Assembly: GCF_029029505.1 (NCBI RefSeq) | Contig: NZ_JAKJSD010000006.1 | Location: forward strand, 186,001-250,000 | Source of the DNA: Ancylomarina sp. DW003 | Lineage (GTDB): Bacteria; Bacteroidota; Bacteroidia; Bacteroidales; Marinifilaceae | Direction: 5' to 3' | DNA: 64,000 nucleotides | Part shown: piece by piece, positions 7,260 through 16,319 of the stretch | How positions within the stretch are numbered: the first letter of the stretch is position 1 | Layout of the letters: every line of letters begins with the position of its first letter | Notes under the pieces: model-generated | Told to the model about the DNA's origin: nothing | The model's input: only the letters and a program-made list of their open reading frames with translations | The model's database searches: none | Program-made: the position numbers and the translations under genes

Positions 7260-8573
7260 TTATTTCTTACTTGTTTGTAATTGCTTCGCCATAGCTGCTC
7301 CAATTAAACTTTCAAGTGGTGTTCCTCCTTTTTTATCAGAAGTAATAATCATGGTTTCAGGGAATCTGATTTTAGCAATCTCAGCTGCAACCTTTATGTC
7401 ACGATTCAACTCCATCTGAAGTTTCACCTCTGGTGTAATACCTGCACTTACTTTCTTCGAAATCTCGTAAGCATCAGCATCTGCTGTTACTTTCTTCTTC
7501 AGAGAAACTAACTTCTCTGTTTCAAGAGCGATTTTAGCTAACTTTTTATTTGTTTCTTCTTGCTTAAGCTTCGTCTCAATTGCAATAAGTGCCTTTACTT
7601 GCTCCTTTTCTTGTGCGACACGCTCTGCAGCCTTATCACGTTCCCCCTCAGCAATAATACGCTGTTGCGCATCCTTAGCTGTTTCAACTTTCTGTTGTTC
7701 AAGCTGACGTTTAGCCGACTCATCTCTTTGCGCCTCAAGTCTCTGCTTAAAAGTTTTTTCAAGCTCAATATTATCTACAATCACTTGAGAAACAATAATT
7801 TTATTCTCACTCAACTCATGTTTTATACGCTTAGGAATTCCATTTACCAAGACTTTATTCACCTCATAAGAAGTCTGAATTTCTTTAATTCTACGATCAG
7901 CATTCTGAATATCAGCATAAACAGTATCTCTTCTTTCGATTTTCTCAACGGCATAAGCACCTCCTTTTAGCTGCTCTTCAAACACTTGTCTGAAATTCTG
8001 AGCCTCACCAGATATGTAATCCTGAGCGGCAAACATGTAGGCTGTATTAACCAATTGTTCTTTCACAGTTGGCACAATCGTATTATTCACCAAATTACTC
8101 ATCGTTCTAAACTTAACCGCTAAGTTTATAAAACTTTCGGAATCTCTGGGCATTTCAAAACGTGTAGAGACATAACCAGCAGATGTAACCTGATCGATAA
8201 AACGTAAAGGAATTGGCTTCATGATTCCTTCTACCTCATCTTCGTCAATCTCGATATTTTTACCAACCACTTTTACGTCGATAAACTTTTGCCACTTATC
8301 AATCTTAGCAAAACCTCTCCATTTAATTCCTTGCTCCATAACAGCACTCATTTTACCTGTCGGAGAAACCAATAAATAGTTAAAACCTCTATCAGCAAAA
8401 AAGAACATAGAACTCATTAAACTCAATATAATTCCAATCACAATAAGAGATAAACCATGAACATGAGTAATATGATTCATCCATTCGCCACTACCGGACT
8501 TCTTCTCTAATTTCGATATTATCAATGCTACAATTCCTACAAGCAAAGCTATTATCCCTAAAAATGTGGTCAT
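7260..8573 (-). CDS. SPFH/Band 7 domain membrane protein
   Basis: 437 residues. Two hydrophobic segments (about 3-21 and 41-60) separated by a short loop anchor the protein, followed by an SPFH/prohibitin domain (about 65-260), then a long Ala/Glu/Lys/Gln-rich coiled coil (about 265-370) and a short C-terminal cap ending in ESLIGAAMAKQLQ. Such proteins form ring-like oligomers in the inner membrane and scaffold proteases or other partners. ATG at 8573 is preferred over the in-frame TTG at 8594. A terminator follows the stop; no NfeD-like partner gene is adjacent. Confidence 0.85.
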   Translation of the reverse strand: MTTFLGIIALLVGIVALIISKLEKKSGSGEWMNHITHVHGLSLIVIGIILSLMSSMFFFADRGFNYLLVSPTGKMSAVMEQGIKWRGFAKIDKWQKFIDVKVVGKNIEIDEDEVEGIMKPIPLRFIDQVTSAGYVSTRFEMPRDSESFINLAVKFRTMSNLVNNTIVPTVKEQLVNTAYMFAAQDYISGEAQNFRQVFEEQLKGGAYAVEKIERRDTVYADIQNADRRIKEIQTSYEVNKVLVNGIPKRIKHELSENKIIVSQVIVDNIELEKTFKQRLEAQRDESAKRQLEQQKVETAKDAQQRIIAEGERDKAAERVAQEKEQVKALIAIETKLKQEETNKKLAKIALETEKLVSLKKKVTADADAYEISKKVSAGITPEVKLQMELNRDIKVAAEIAKIRFPETMIITSDKKGGTPLESLIGAAMAKQLQTSKK

Positions 8574-8613
8574 AAAGTTTTGTTTAAATTTCAATTATTT
8601 TTTTGATTGACAC

Positions 8614-8621
8614 CAAACATA
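8614..8621 (-). promoter_or_regulatory. Candidate -7 box for the SPFH gene
   Basis: On the minus strand TATGTTTG matches TAnnTTTG, 41 bp upstream of the ATG at 8573. No TTTG element is seen at the expected -33 position. Confidence 0.35.
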
Positions 8622-8667
8622 CATAAATATTTTGTTTTGTTTAGTTTTTAAAATAATATTTCCTTAA

Positions 8668-8703
8668 CAAAAAAAGCCCCAATCGTTTAGAACGATTGGG
8701 GCT
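8668..8703 (-). terminator. Rho-independent terminator after metG
   Basis: A perfect 13-bp stem (AGCCCCAATCGTT / AACGATTGGGGCT) with a 3-nt loop, followed on the minus strand by a run of T. It lies 22 bp after the metG stop codon. Confidence 0.9.
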
Positions 8704-8724
8704 ATATATTATACATTAATTTGC

Positions 8725-10755
8725 TTATCGAACTTCTGAACCAGCTGCAACAGCTTTCTCAGGCGAAACAAATGCTAACTTACCATCAGCATCCTCAGCC
8801 ATAAGAATCATACCTTGCGATTCGATACCCTTTAGCTTACGTGGCTCAAGATTCATCAAAACACTTACTTGCTTTCCGATAATTTCTTCTGGCTTATAGT
8901 GCTCTGCAATACCTGAAACAACCGTTCTCGTATCAACTCCTGTATCAACTTTGATTTTCAAAAGCTTCTTTGTTTTAGCAACCTTCTCAGCTTCGGTAAT
9001 CGTACCAATACGAATATCCATTTTCATGAAATCGTCGAAATTGATATTTTCTTTAACCGGAGTAGCAACTCTATTTTCAAGTTCATTGGCAACTTTAGTT
9101 GCTTCTAGTTTATCAACCTGAGCTTGAATCGTTGCATCTTCAATTTTCTCAAACAATAATTCCGGCTTATTAATCTGGTGTCCGACAGGAATAACAACGT
9201 CTTTCATATCTGCCCACTCAATACGATCTATATTAAGGAATCCACGAAGTTTCTCTGCTGTAAATGGCAAGAATGGCTCCATCAAAGTAGATAGGTTCGC
9301 TGAAATCTGTAAAGAGATATTTAGAATAGTCTTAACTCGTGCCTCATCGGTTTTAATCACTTTCCAAGGTTCTGTATCGGCTAAGTATTTATTACCTAAT
9401 CGAGCTAAATTCATAGCTACTTTAAGTGCCTCACGAAAATGATATGTTTCAAGATTCTTCTCAACCTCAGCTTTAAGAACAGGAATTTGAGCTAATGTTT
9501 CTTTATCGAAGTCAGTCAACTCACCAGCCTCAGGAACTAATCCTCCAAAATACTTGTGAGTTAATACCAAAGCACGGTTCACAAAGTTTCCAAAAATGGC
9601 AACCAACTCATTATTATTACGTGCCTGGAAATCTTTCCAAGTAAAATCGTTATCCTTAGTTTCAGGTGCATTTGCAGTTAATACGTAACGCAATACATCT
9701 TGTTTCTCAGGGAATTCTTCAAGGTACTCGTGCAACCAAACTGCCCAATTTCTAGATGTTGAAATTTTATCGCCTTCTAGATTTAAGAACTCGTTTGATG
9801 GTACATTCTCTGGTAAAATATATGAACCTTCAGCCTTAAGCATAGCTGGGAAAATGATACAGTGAAATACGATATTATCCTTACCAATAAAGTGAACCAT
9901 TTTTGAATCCTCAGCTTTCCAATACTTTTCCCAATCAGGCGTATGCTCTTTAGTTGCTGAGATATATCCAATAGGTGCATCGAACCAAACGTAAAGCACT
10001 TTTCCGTCAGCTCCCTCTACGGGAACAGGTACACCCCAATTTAAATCACGGGTTACTGCTCTTGGGTGAAGACCATTGTCTAACCAAGACTTACACTGTC
10101 CGTAAACATTTGGCTTCCATTCTTTATGCTCCTCTAGAATCCACTCTTTTAAAAAGGGCTCATATTTATCAAGAGGCAAATACCAGTGCTTTGTTTCTTT
10201 CAACTGTGGCTTATTTCCCGTAATTGCTGATCGAGCATCAATCAGATCAGTTGCATTTAAAGATGTTCCACAACTTTCGCACTGATCTCCATAAGCTTTC
10301 TCATTTTTACAATGAGGACAGGTTCCTGTAATATATCGGTCAGCTAAAAATTGATTTGCCTCAGAATCGTAAAATTGCTCCGATGATTTCTCAATGAACT
10401 CAGCTTTTTCGTTTAGAGTCTCAAAGAATTCAGTTGCTGTTTCATGATGTATCTTCGAACTTGTTCTTGAATAAACGTCAAAAGAAATTCCGAATTTTTC
10501 GAAAGAATCTTTAATTATATTATGGTATTTATCAACCACATCTTGTGGGGTAACACCTTCTTTTTTAGCCTTAATTGTAATAGGTACACCGTGTTCGTCC
10601 GAACCTCCAATTAATAACACATCCTCACCTTTCATACGCATATAACGCACATAAATGTCAGCAGGAACGTATACGCCCGCTAAATGCCCAATATGTACCG
10701 GCCCATTCGCATAAGGAAGAGCAGTAGTAACAAGTGTTCTGTTAAATTTTGTCAT
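8725..10755 (-). CDS. metG: Methionyl-tRNA synthetase
   Basis: 676 residues, the usual length for the long bacterial form. Class I signatures are present: HIGH as [10 protein letters not shown] near residue 20 and the KMSKS loop as DKISTSRNW near 333. A zinc knuckle ([17 protein letters not shown]) sits near 145-162. The C-terminal 105 residues are an EMAP/Trbp111-type tRNA-binding domain ([12 protein letters not shown] onwards). It charges tRNA-Met in the cytoplasm. The gene has its own promoter about 135 bp upstream and a strong terminator, so it is monocistronic, divergent from the LD-carboxypeptidase gene. Confidence 0.97.
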   Translation of the reverse strand: MTKFNRTLVTTALPYANGPVHIGHLAGVYVPADIYVRYMRMKGEDVLLIGGSDEHGVPITIKAKKEGVTPQDVVDKYHNIIKDSFEKFGISFDVYSRTSSKIHHETATEFFETLNEKAEFIEKSSEQFYDSEANQFLADRYITGTCPHCKNEKAYGDQCESCGTSLNATDLIDARSAITGNKPQLKETKHWYLPLDKYEPFLKEWILEEHKEWKPNVYGQCKSWLDNGLHPRAVTRDLNWGVPVPVEGADGKVLYVWFDAPIGYISATKEHTPDWEKYWKAEDSKMVHFIGKDNIVFHCIIFPAMLKAEGSYILPENVPSNEFLNLEGDKISTSRNWAVWLHEYLEEFPEKQDVLRYVLTANAPETKDNDFTWKDFQARNNNELVAIFGNFVNRALVLTHKYFGGLVPEAGELTDFDKETLAQIPVLKAEVEKNLETYHFREALKVAMNLARLGNKYLADTEPWKVIKTDEARVKTILNISLQISANLSTLMEPFLPFTAEKLRGFLNIDRIEWADMKDVVIPVGHQINKPELLFEKIEDATIQAQVDKLEATKVANELENRVATPVKENINFDDFMKMDIRIGTITEAEKVAKTKKLLKIKVDTGVDTRTVVSGIAEHYKPEEIIGKQVSVLMNLEPRKLKGIESQGMILMAEDADGKLAFVSPEKAVAAGSEVR

Positions 10756-11057
10756 CTGAAAATCGAGGTTTTATAAGATCTAAATTCAACAAGAGAGATC
10801 AATTTGTCTCTTGGAATTTTGTAAGGACCTTAAGTATTAATAATGAAACTATTTGCGAGTTGTCGATTAATGAATCGGTCTCGGAAGCGCAAAGATAAAA
10901 TAGAATTCAGAATTTCAAGCATTTAGTTTTGAAATGATTCGGTATTCGCCATATTAATTTTAAGGATTTTATTGCTAATTTGGGTGCATAAAAAGAGACA
11001 ATTCTTAGATTACAAAAATCAAAGAATCATGAGATTGCATTTAAAATATTACATCAT
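10756..11057. other. Divergent intergenic region metG / LD-carboxypeptidase
   Basis: About 300 bp between two divergent genes. It holds the metG promoter and leader. For the plus-strand gene I find only an imperfect -7 match (TAATTTG near 10976). No RNA gene, riboswitch or repeat is visible. Confidence 0.4.
10890..10918 (-). promoter_or_regulatory. Bacteroidota-type promoter of metG
   Basis: On the minus strand TTG (10918-10916), an 18-bp spacer, then TATCTTTG (10897-10890) fit the -33/-7 pattern. Transcription from here would give a leader of about 125 nt before the ATG. Confidence 0.55.
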
Positions 11058-11963
11058 ATGTTTCAACCTGCTTTGTTAAATAAAGGTGATAAAATTGGAT
11101 TAGTTGCCCCTGCGGGGAAAATAGACCGTAAAAAAATAGATCTTGCTAAAACCGTACTCGAATCAATCGGATATGAAGTTATTTTAGGTAAGCACGTTTA
11201 TGATGAACACCACATATTTGCAGGGACAGATGAGAATAGAGCTGCAGATTTTCAATTCATGCTAGATCACGAAGAGATTAAAGCGATTATCTGTGCCAGA
11301 GGTGGATATGGCTGTATTCGTATTATTGACAAGCTGACTTTTGATGCTTTTGAAAGACATCCAAAACTATTAATTGGATTTAGTGATATCACGATTTTTC
11401 ATTCTCGGTTGAATCACCTTCATTTCGGAAGTTTGCATGCTACAATGCCAATCAATTTTACAGAAAACATTGCAGATTCCGGCTCCTTACAAAAACTTGT
11501 AGATTATTTAGATGGGAAATTAATGCATTATCAAATTCCTACTCATCAGCTTAACAGGTCAGGCTATTGTGAGGCTCAATTGGTAGGGGGTAATCTATCT
11601 ATTATTTGCAGCTTGAATGCGACAGATCATGAACTCAATACACATCGAAAAATTCTTTTTATCGAAGACCTTAATGAGGATCTTTATCATTTAGACCGAC
11701 TAATGCAAAACCTTAAATTAAGTGGAAAATTAGCACATCTGGAAGGCCTAATTATTGGTGGTATTAGTGATATGAAAGACAGTGATCCTTCTTTTGGCAA
11801 GTCTGCTTATGAAATTATTCATGACGCGATAAAAGATTATAACTATCCCGTTATTTTCGATTTTCCTGCTGGTCATATCGATCAGAATTGGCCACTACCC
11901 TTGGGGAAAAAGGTGACCTTAAGTGCGAGTGAAAAGGAAGTAACATTAGATTGGAAGAACTAA
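11058..11963 (+). CDS. LD-carboxypeptidase (peptidase S66)
   Basis: 301 residues, LdcA/MccF superfamily. The nucleophile Ser lies in LIGFSDITIFH (the family's G-[FY]-S-D motif, near residue 113), preceded by the glycine-rich ARGGYGCIRI. The Glu of the triad is expected in the LFIEDLNEDLYHLDRL segment and the His in FPAGHIDQNWPLPLG. LdcA cleaves the L,D bond of murein tetrapeptides during peptidoglycan recycling; no signal peptide is present, in line with a cytoplasmic enzyme. Followed at 9 bp by yraN, suggesting an operon. Confidence 0.92.
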   Translation: MFQPALLNKGDKIGLVAPAGKIDRKKIDLAKTVLESIGYEVILGKHVYDEHHIFAGTDENRAADFQFMLDHEEIKAIICARGGYGCIRIIDKLTFDAFERHPKLLIGFSDITIFHSRLNHLHFGSLHATMPINFTENIADSGSLQKLVDYLDGKLMHYQIPTHQLNRSGYCEAQLVGGNLSIICSLNATDHELNTHRKILFIEDLNEDLYHLDRLMQNLKLSGKLAHLEGLIIGGISDMKDSDPSFGKSAYEIIHDAIKDYNYPVIFDFPAGHIDQNWPLPLGKKVTLSASEKEVTLDWKN

Positions 11964-11972
11964 AAAAGCAAT

Positions 11973-12338
11973 ATGGCAGATCATAACGATTTAGGTAAAT
12001 TGGGCGAAGATTTAGCAGCAAAACATATGCTAAATTCAGGCTACAAGATTCTTGACAGAAACTGGATATATCTTAAAAAAGAATTGGATATTGTCGCTAC
12101 TGACGGAAAGAGTCTTATAGTGGTAGAGGTTAAGTCTCGTTCAACAGATTATTTCGAGCACCCTGCAGATGCAATCACACTATCGAAAATCAAATTTATT
12201 TGCAGAGCTACTCAAGACTATGTTGATTTAAAAGACATTGATATGGAGGTTCGTTTCGATGTTATATCAGTAATCAAACGAAACGATAAGTTTGAAATAG
12301 AACATATTGAAGACGCTTTTATTGCACCTATTGACTAA
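11973..12338 (+). CDS. YraN/UPF0102 family nuclease-like protein
   Basis: 121 residues with the family layout: LGEDLAAKHMLNSGYKILDRNW at the start, then KKELDIVATDGKSLIVVEVKSR, a restriction-endonuclease-like fold motif (Glu/Asp...ExK). Family members are widespread, small and of uncertain role, with a Holliday-junction-resolvase-like fold. Starts 9 bp after the LD-carboxypeptidase stop; the next gene starts 19 bp later, so three genes form a compact group. Confidence 0.88.
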   Translation: MADHNDLGKLGEDLAAKHMLNSGYKILDRNWIYLKKELDIVATDGKSLIVVEVKSRSTDYFEHPADAITLSKIKFICRATQDYVDLKDIDMEVRFDVISVIKRNDKFEIEHIEDAFIAPID

Positions 12339-12357
12339 TTAAAATAAACTTAACATT

Positions 12358-12711
12358 ATGAATATAGAAGAATTAAGAGATTACTGTATTACAAAGAAAG
12401 GCGTTACAGAAAGTTTCCCTTTCGATGAAGAAACGCTCGTTTTTAAAGTGATGAATAAAATGTTTTTGCTCACAAACATCAATAAAGAATTGAGCATGAA
12501 CGTAAAATGTGATCCTGAAAAGGCCATTGAATTACGAGAGGAATACAGTTCTGTTTTACCAGGTTGGCATATGAATAAAAAACACTGGAATACGGTAAAT
12601 ATTGATGGTAGTATTTCAGATAATCAACTTAAAGAATGGATTGATGATTCCTACAATCTAATAGTTACCAGCTTGACGAAAAAACTACAAAATGAGCTCT
12701 TAAGCATGTAA
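12358..12711 (+). CDS. MmcQ/YjbR family protein
   Basis: 117 residues: starts MNIEELRDYCITKKGVTESF and has the family signatures FPFDEETLVFKV, KCDPEKAIELREEY and PGWHMNKKHWNTV. These small CyaY-like-fold proteins are proposed to bind DNA; no catalytic role is known. It is the last gene of the LD-carboxypeptidase/yraN group; the following peptidase gene is 63 bp downstream. Confidence 0.9.
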   Translation: MNIEELRDYCITKKGVTESFPFDEETLVFKVMNKMFLLTNINKELSMNVKCDPEKAIELREEYSSVLPGWHMNKKHWNTVNIDGSISDNQLKEWIDDSYNLIVTSLTKKLQNELLSM

Positions 12712-12774
12712 TTAGTTGAGTAATCTTAATATCTTTCCATCCGAAAATAAATACACAACCATAAAATAACAATC

Positions 12775-13983
12775 ATGAATTTTAAACAACTAAGCGTTAT
12801 CGCTCTTTCTCTTACACTATGTGTACAAGGGCAGGCATTCGCGAAAAAGAAAAAAGCAACAAAACCAGAGGGCTTTAAGTTTACAAAAGTAGTAGATGTT
12901 CCTACAACTGAGGTTCGTAATCAGGAAAGTACCGGAACTTGCTGGGCATTTGCAGGAACTTCTTTCATTGAAGCAGAACTTATTCGTTTAGGTGCAGGCA
13001 ATATTGATCTTTCTGAAATGTTTACTGTTCGTCATGCCTATTCTCAAAAAGCATTACGCTATTTCCGTTTACACGGGAAAGGTAATTTTAGCGAAGGTGG
13101 TCAAGCTCACGATGTTTTAAACGTAGTGAAAGAATTTGGATTCATTCCTGAATCAGCCTATTCTGGTAACGAATACCAAAGCGATTTTCACATCCACAGA
13201 GAAATGGTGAAGTCTACCAAAGCCATGTTAGATCAAATTGTTAAAAATCCTAACAAGAAAATTACTCCAGTTTGGCAAAGCTCTGTAAATGGTGTTTTCA
13301 ATACTTATATGGGAGCAGCTCCAGAGAAATTCGAATCTAATGGTCAGACTATTTCTCCAGTAGAGTATATGAACAAAGCAGGATTCAATCCTGAGGATTA
13401 TATAGAATTAACTTCATATTCTCATCACCCATACTACAAAGAATTCAATCTTGAGATTCCAGATAACTGGTCTCACGACCTGTATTACAACCTTCCCATT
13501 GATGAGTTAATGGAAGTAATGGACAATGCATTAATGAATGGATATTCAGTTTGTTGGGATGGAGACGTAAGTGAGAAAGGTTTTTCTCATCGCAATGGTG
13601 TTGCTATCCTTCCAACTGCAGATACAAAGGATATGTCTCAGTCTGATTTTGAAAGATGGGAAGCAATGTCTTCTAAAGAAAAACAAGCTTCATTATATAC
13701 ATTTGACAAGCCAAAAACTGAATTAAAAGTTGATCAAGCTCTTAGACAAGTAACTTTCAACAACTATAAAACTACCGATGATCATCTAATGCACCTAACT
13801 GGTATTGTTAAAGATCAAAAGGGAACTCGTTACTACAAGACTAAGAATTCATGGTCAAAAACTTCGAATAAAATGGGAGGTTATTTGAATATGAGTGAAG
13901 CTTATGTTCGTTTAAAAACTGTAGCTATTATGGTTCATAAAGATGCTATTCCTGCTGCTCTAAAAACGAAGCTTGGTTTATAA
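12775..13983 (+). CDS. Exported C1-family peptidase (bleomycin hydrolase / aminopeptidase C type)
   Basis: 402 residues with a signal peptide (first 23 residues, ending AFA). Papain-fold catalytic residues are visible: Gln in EVRNQES, nucleophile Cys in TGTCWAFAGTSF (near 53-64), His in DDHLMHLTGI (compare THAMVLTG in PepC), and Asn in KTKNSWS. The domain is of the large PepC/bleomycin hydrolase subfamily, which is normally cytoplasmic and hexameric; here export is predicted. A Lys-rich stretch (KKKKATK) follows the cleavage site. It probably degrades peptides in the periplasm. Monocistronic, with a terminator behind it. Confidence 0.9.
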   Translation: MNFKQLSVIALSLTLCVQGQAFAKKKKATKPEGFKFTKVVDVPTTEVRNQESTGTCWAFAGTSFIEAELIRLGAGNIDLSEMFTVRHAYSQKALRYFRLHGKGNFSEGGQAHDVLNVVKEFGFIPESAYSGNEYQSDFHIHREMVKSTKAMLDQIVKNPNKKITPVWQSSVNGVFNTYMGAAPEKFESNGQTISPVEYMNKAGFNPEDYIELTSYSHHPYYKEFNLEIPDNWSHDLYYNLPIDELMEVMDNALMNGYSVCWDGDVSEKGFSHRNGVAILPTADTKDMSQSDFERWEAMSSKEKQASLYTFDKPKTELKVDQALRQVTFNNYKTTDDHLMHLTGIVKDQKGTRYYKTKNSWSKTSNKMGGYLNMSEAYVRLKTVAIMVHKDAIPAALKTKLGL

Positions 13984-14030
13984 ATTTTAAATCATTTTTC
14001 CAATTCTGAATTTGGGATAAAACACTATTT

Positions 14031-14066
14031 AAAGGTTCGAAGTTTTTACTTCGGACCTTTTTTTTA
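14031..14066 (+). terminator. Terminator after the C1 peptidase gene
   Basis: AAGGTTCGAAG pairs with CTTCGGACCTT (one G-T pair) around TTTTTA, followed by eight T. It lies about 50 bp after the stop. Confidence 0.85.
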
Positions 14067-14384
14067 CGTCAAATTCAATTCATTTCGTATCAAAATTATT
14101 TTTTTTGAAAAAAAATAAGTACCACAAATACAAAAGTTAAAAAACAAAGAAATTACCACCTCAATACACAAGCCTTATAATTCTGAATGAGTATATTTTA
14201 AGCCTACTTTCACCCTATCACAGCAAACTTATACATTAAGAACAATTATTTACAATAAAATATAATTATGGATATATAAGTATAGGGTAAAATGGATTAA
14301 CCTCAATTTATATTGAAAAATATGTAAGAAAAAATATATATAATTGTTCACCCAAAAACGGCTACGACTAACCAAAAAATATTC
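14067..14384. other. AT-rich leader region of the sigma/SusCD locus
   Basis: About 320 bp, strongly AT-rich, without an open frame. It must hold the promoter of the ECF sigma gene. No TAnnTTTG box at proper spacing is convincing, which would fit recognition by an alternative sigma factor, but absence of a match is weak evidence. ACCCTAT (14212) and ATAGGGT (14282) form a distant inverted pair of unknown meaning. Confidence 0.35.
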
Positions 14385-14921
14385 ATGAAATCCCTAACTA
14401 ATTCCGTTCTAAAGCAATTTAGAAATGGAGATAATATAGCTTTTAAAAAGATATATGAGCGCTACTTTGACGCACTGTATCTTTTTGGTAAGAAATATAT
14501 CTCCTCGCAAGACGCGATGGAGGATATTCTTCAAGAAGTTTTTATAAAAGCCTGGGAGAAGCGTGCCTATTTTTTTCATGAATTAGCCTTAAAAGCATTT
14601 CTCTATAAATCGGTTAAGAATTCCTGTTTAAATCATATAGAACATGAAACTGTTATAAAAAAGTTTGAACGAAGACAAGATCAAAACTCTTATGACGAAA
14701 ATATCTTTTTCAGAAATATTATTGAAGAAGAGGTTAATCGAAACATTGCAGATGCGGTGAAAGAATTACCAGAATCTGCTCGTATCATCTATCTTCTGAG
14801 TTTAAAGGGTGTAAAAAACAAAGAAATTGCAGAAGATTTAAAAATATCTATCAATACCGTGAAAACCCAAAAGCTACGTGCTAGTAGATTTCTAAAAGAA
14901 AAACTCAGAAAAGAAAGATAG
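14385..14921 (+). CDS. ECF-type RNA polymerase sigma factor
   Basis: 178 residues. Region 2 spans about 15-80 (FKKIYERYFDALYLFGKKYI, then DILQEVFIKAWEKR) and region 4 spans about 120-175 (LPESARIIYLLSLKGVKNKE with the helix-turn-helix IAEDLKISINTVKTQKLRAS). This is the FecI-like sigma of Bacteroidota, paired with the FecR gene that follows. It should direct transcription of the SusC/SusD genes downstream when released by the anti-sigma. A strong hairpin with T-run between it and fecR suggests that most transcripts stop after the sigma gene, or that fecR has its own promoter. Confidence 0.93.
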   Translation: MKSLTNSVLKQFRNGDNIAFKKIYERYFDALYLFGKKYISSQDAMEDILQEVFIKAWEKRAYFFHELALKAFLYKSVKNSCLNHIEHETVIKKFERRQDQNSYDENIFFRNIIEEEVNRNIADAVKELPESARIIYLLSLKGVKNKEIAEDLKISINTVKTQKLRASRFLKEKLRKER

Positions 14922-14960
14922 GTATACATCTATTATTCAATCCATTAAGAACTTTCTATA

Positions 14961-15004
14961 AAAAAGGGGGAGATAAAAAATATTTTTTTGTCACCCCTTT
15001 TTCA
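14961..15004 (+). terminator. Terminator between sigma factor and fecR
   Basis: AAAAAGGGG... pairs with ...CCCCTTTTT, continued by an A-rich/T-rich inner stem; long imperfect stem with a 2-nt loop, followed by TTC and T-rich sequence. It lies 40 bp after the sigma gene stop. Confidence 0.7.
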
Positions 15005-15036
15005 TTTTTACCTGTTTTAGTCAGTACAAACTACTA

Positions 15037-16227
15037 ATGTCAATACTAAGAATGAATAAATTAAATTCCACATTTAAAATCGCCGAACTTATAACCAAAA
15101 GGTTAGAAGGAAACTTATCTCTTGAGGAAGGTCACATTTTAGATGAATGGAAATACGATAGTGAAGAAAACTTAGCCCTTTACCATAAGCTTTCAAAGAA
15201 CCCAGAAAGTAACTATTTCAGCAATGAAGAAGCACTTGATTCTGTAAACAAAGATGAAATTTGGAATAAAATAAATACGAATTTACACAAGAAGAAAACA
15301 CGTAAAATAAGAACGGAGTTTCTAAAATACGCCGCAAGTATTATTGTAATAGGTGTTAGTGCCTTCTTTTTAATTACTTCCTTTCCTAAAGAGCAAAATG
15401 ATAATATAGCCCTCATCACACCAGGTAAAAATCAAGCACTTTTGATGCGTGATAAAGGAGAAACAATTGTTCTTGATGAATTTGTAAAACTTAAAGAGGA
15501 TGGCTTAGAAATAAATAATACTGAAGGTCATCTGGTTTATAAGAATAACAATAAAAAAACTAATAATGAGAAAGTTAATTACAACTCTATCATTATTCCT
15601 AAAGGAGGAGAATATAACCTTACTCTAAGCGATGGCACAAAAATCTGGCTAAATTCCAACTCAAAATTAAGATACCCTACTAAATTCATTGGCAAAGAAC
15701 GTTTGGTAGAATTAGAAGGAGAAGCCTATTTCGATGTAAGTGAAAATAAAGATTTTCCCTTTGTTGTAAAGATGAATGATATTCATGTAAAAGTTCTTGG
15801 AACTGAATTCAATATTAATGCTTATTCTGAAGACAATGAAATTGTTACAACTCTGGTAGAAGGAAAGGTCGAAGTTGGCGATAGATTAAGAAACCAAAAA
15901 GAAATTCTTGCTCCAAACGAACAATATTGCATCAATAAACACAATGGGAATTTTAAAAAATCTCAAGTGGATACCGAGATTTATACAGCATGGAAGAATG
16001 GACGTTTTGTATTTCAGAACGAAAAGTTGGAGGACATCATGATTCGACTTTCACGATGGTATAATGTAGAAGTATTCTTTATGAATAACGAATGTAAGAA
16101 TATTAAGTTTTCAGGAGATTTAGCGCGTTACGATGATTTCAGTAGCGTACTTGAAATGATTGAACTTACTGATAAGGTCAAGTTTTCAATTAAGAACAGA
16201 TCAGTGCTAGTAGAAAAATTATATTAA
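15037..16227 (+). CDS. FecR-family anti-sigma factor
   Basis: 396 residues. The N-terminal cytoplasmic part (1-91) contains helices that would bind the sigma factor; one transmembrane segment follows (about 94-114, AASIIVIGVSAFFLI). The periplasmic FecR domain runs about 180-285 (GGEYNLTLSDGTKIWLNSNS, LEGEAYFDVSENKDFPFVV, VLGTEFNINAY, TLVEGKVEV) and a DUF4974 domain closes the protein (about 320-395, RFVFQNEKLEDIMIRLSRWY). It should receive the signal from the STN domain of the SusC receptor. ATG at 15037 is used; ATG at 15052 is an alternative. Confidence 0.95.
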   Translation: MSILRMNKLNSTFKIAELITKRLEGNLSLEEGHILDEWKYDSEENLALYHKLSKNPESNYFSNEEALDSVNKDEIWNKINTNLHKKKTRKIRTEFLKYAASIIVIGVSAFFLITSFPKEQNDNIALITPGKNQALLMRDKGETIVLDEFVKLKEDGLEINNTEGHLVYKNNNKKTNNEKVNYNSIIIPKGGEYNLTLSDGTKIWLNSNSKLRYPTKFIGKERLVELEGEAYFDVSENKDFPFVVKMNDIHVKVLGTEFNINAYSEDNEIVTTLVEGKVEVGDRLRNQKEILAPNEQYCINKHNGNFKKSQVDTEIYTAWKNGRFVFQNEKLEDIMIRLSRWYNVEVFFMNNECKNIKFSGDLARYDDFSSVLEMIELTDKVKFSIKNRSVLVEKLY

Positions 16228-16233
16228 AAAATA

Positions 16234-16258
16234 CGGAGAAAGCTCACAACCTTCTCCG
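16234..16258 (+). other. Hairpin in the fecR-susC spacer
   Basis: CGGAGAA pairs with TTCTCCG around an 11-nt loop. No T-run follows, so it is unlikely to be an intrinsic terminator; it may set relative expression of fecR and susC or protect an mRNA end. Confidence 0.4.
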
Positions 16259-16319
16259 CATCATTAATTCACTCCTGTTGAAGCAGGAACGTAATACTAA
16301 TAAAATCAACTATAAAATT

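Noticed and set aside
14212-14288. ACCCTAT/ATAGGGT pair upstream of the sigma gene
   Set aside because: Only 7 bp and 63 bp apart in AT-rich DNA; not enough to call an operator or hairpin.
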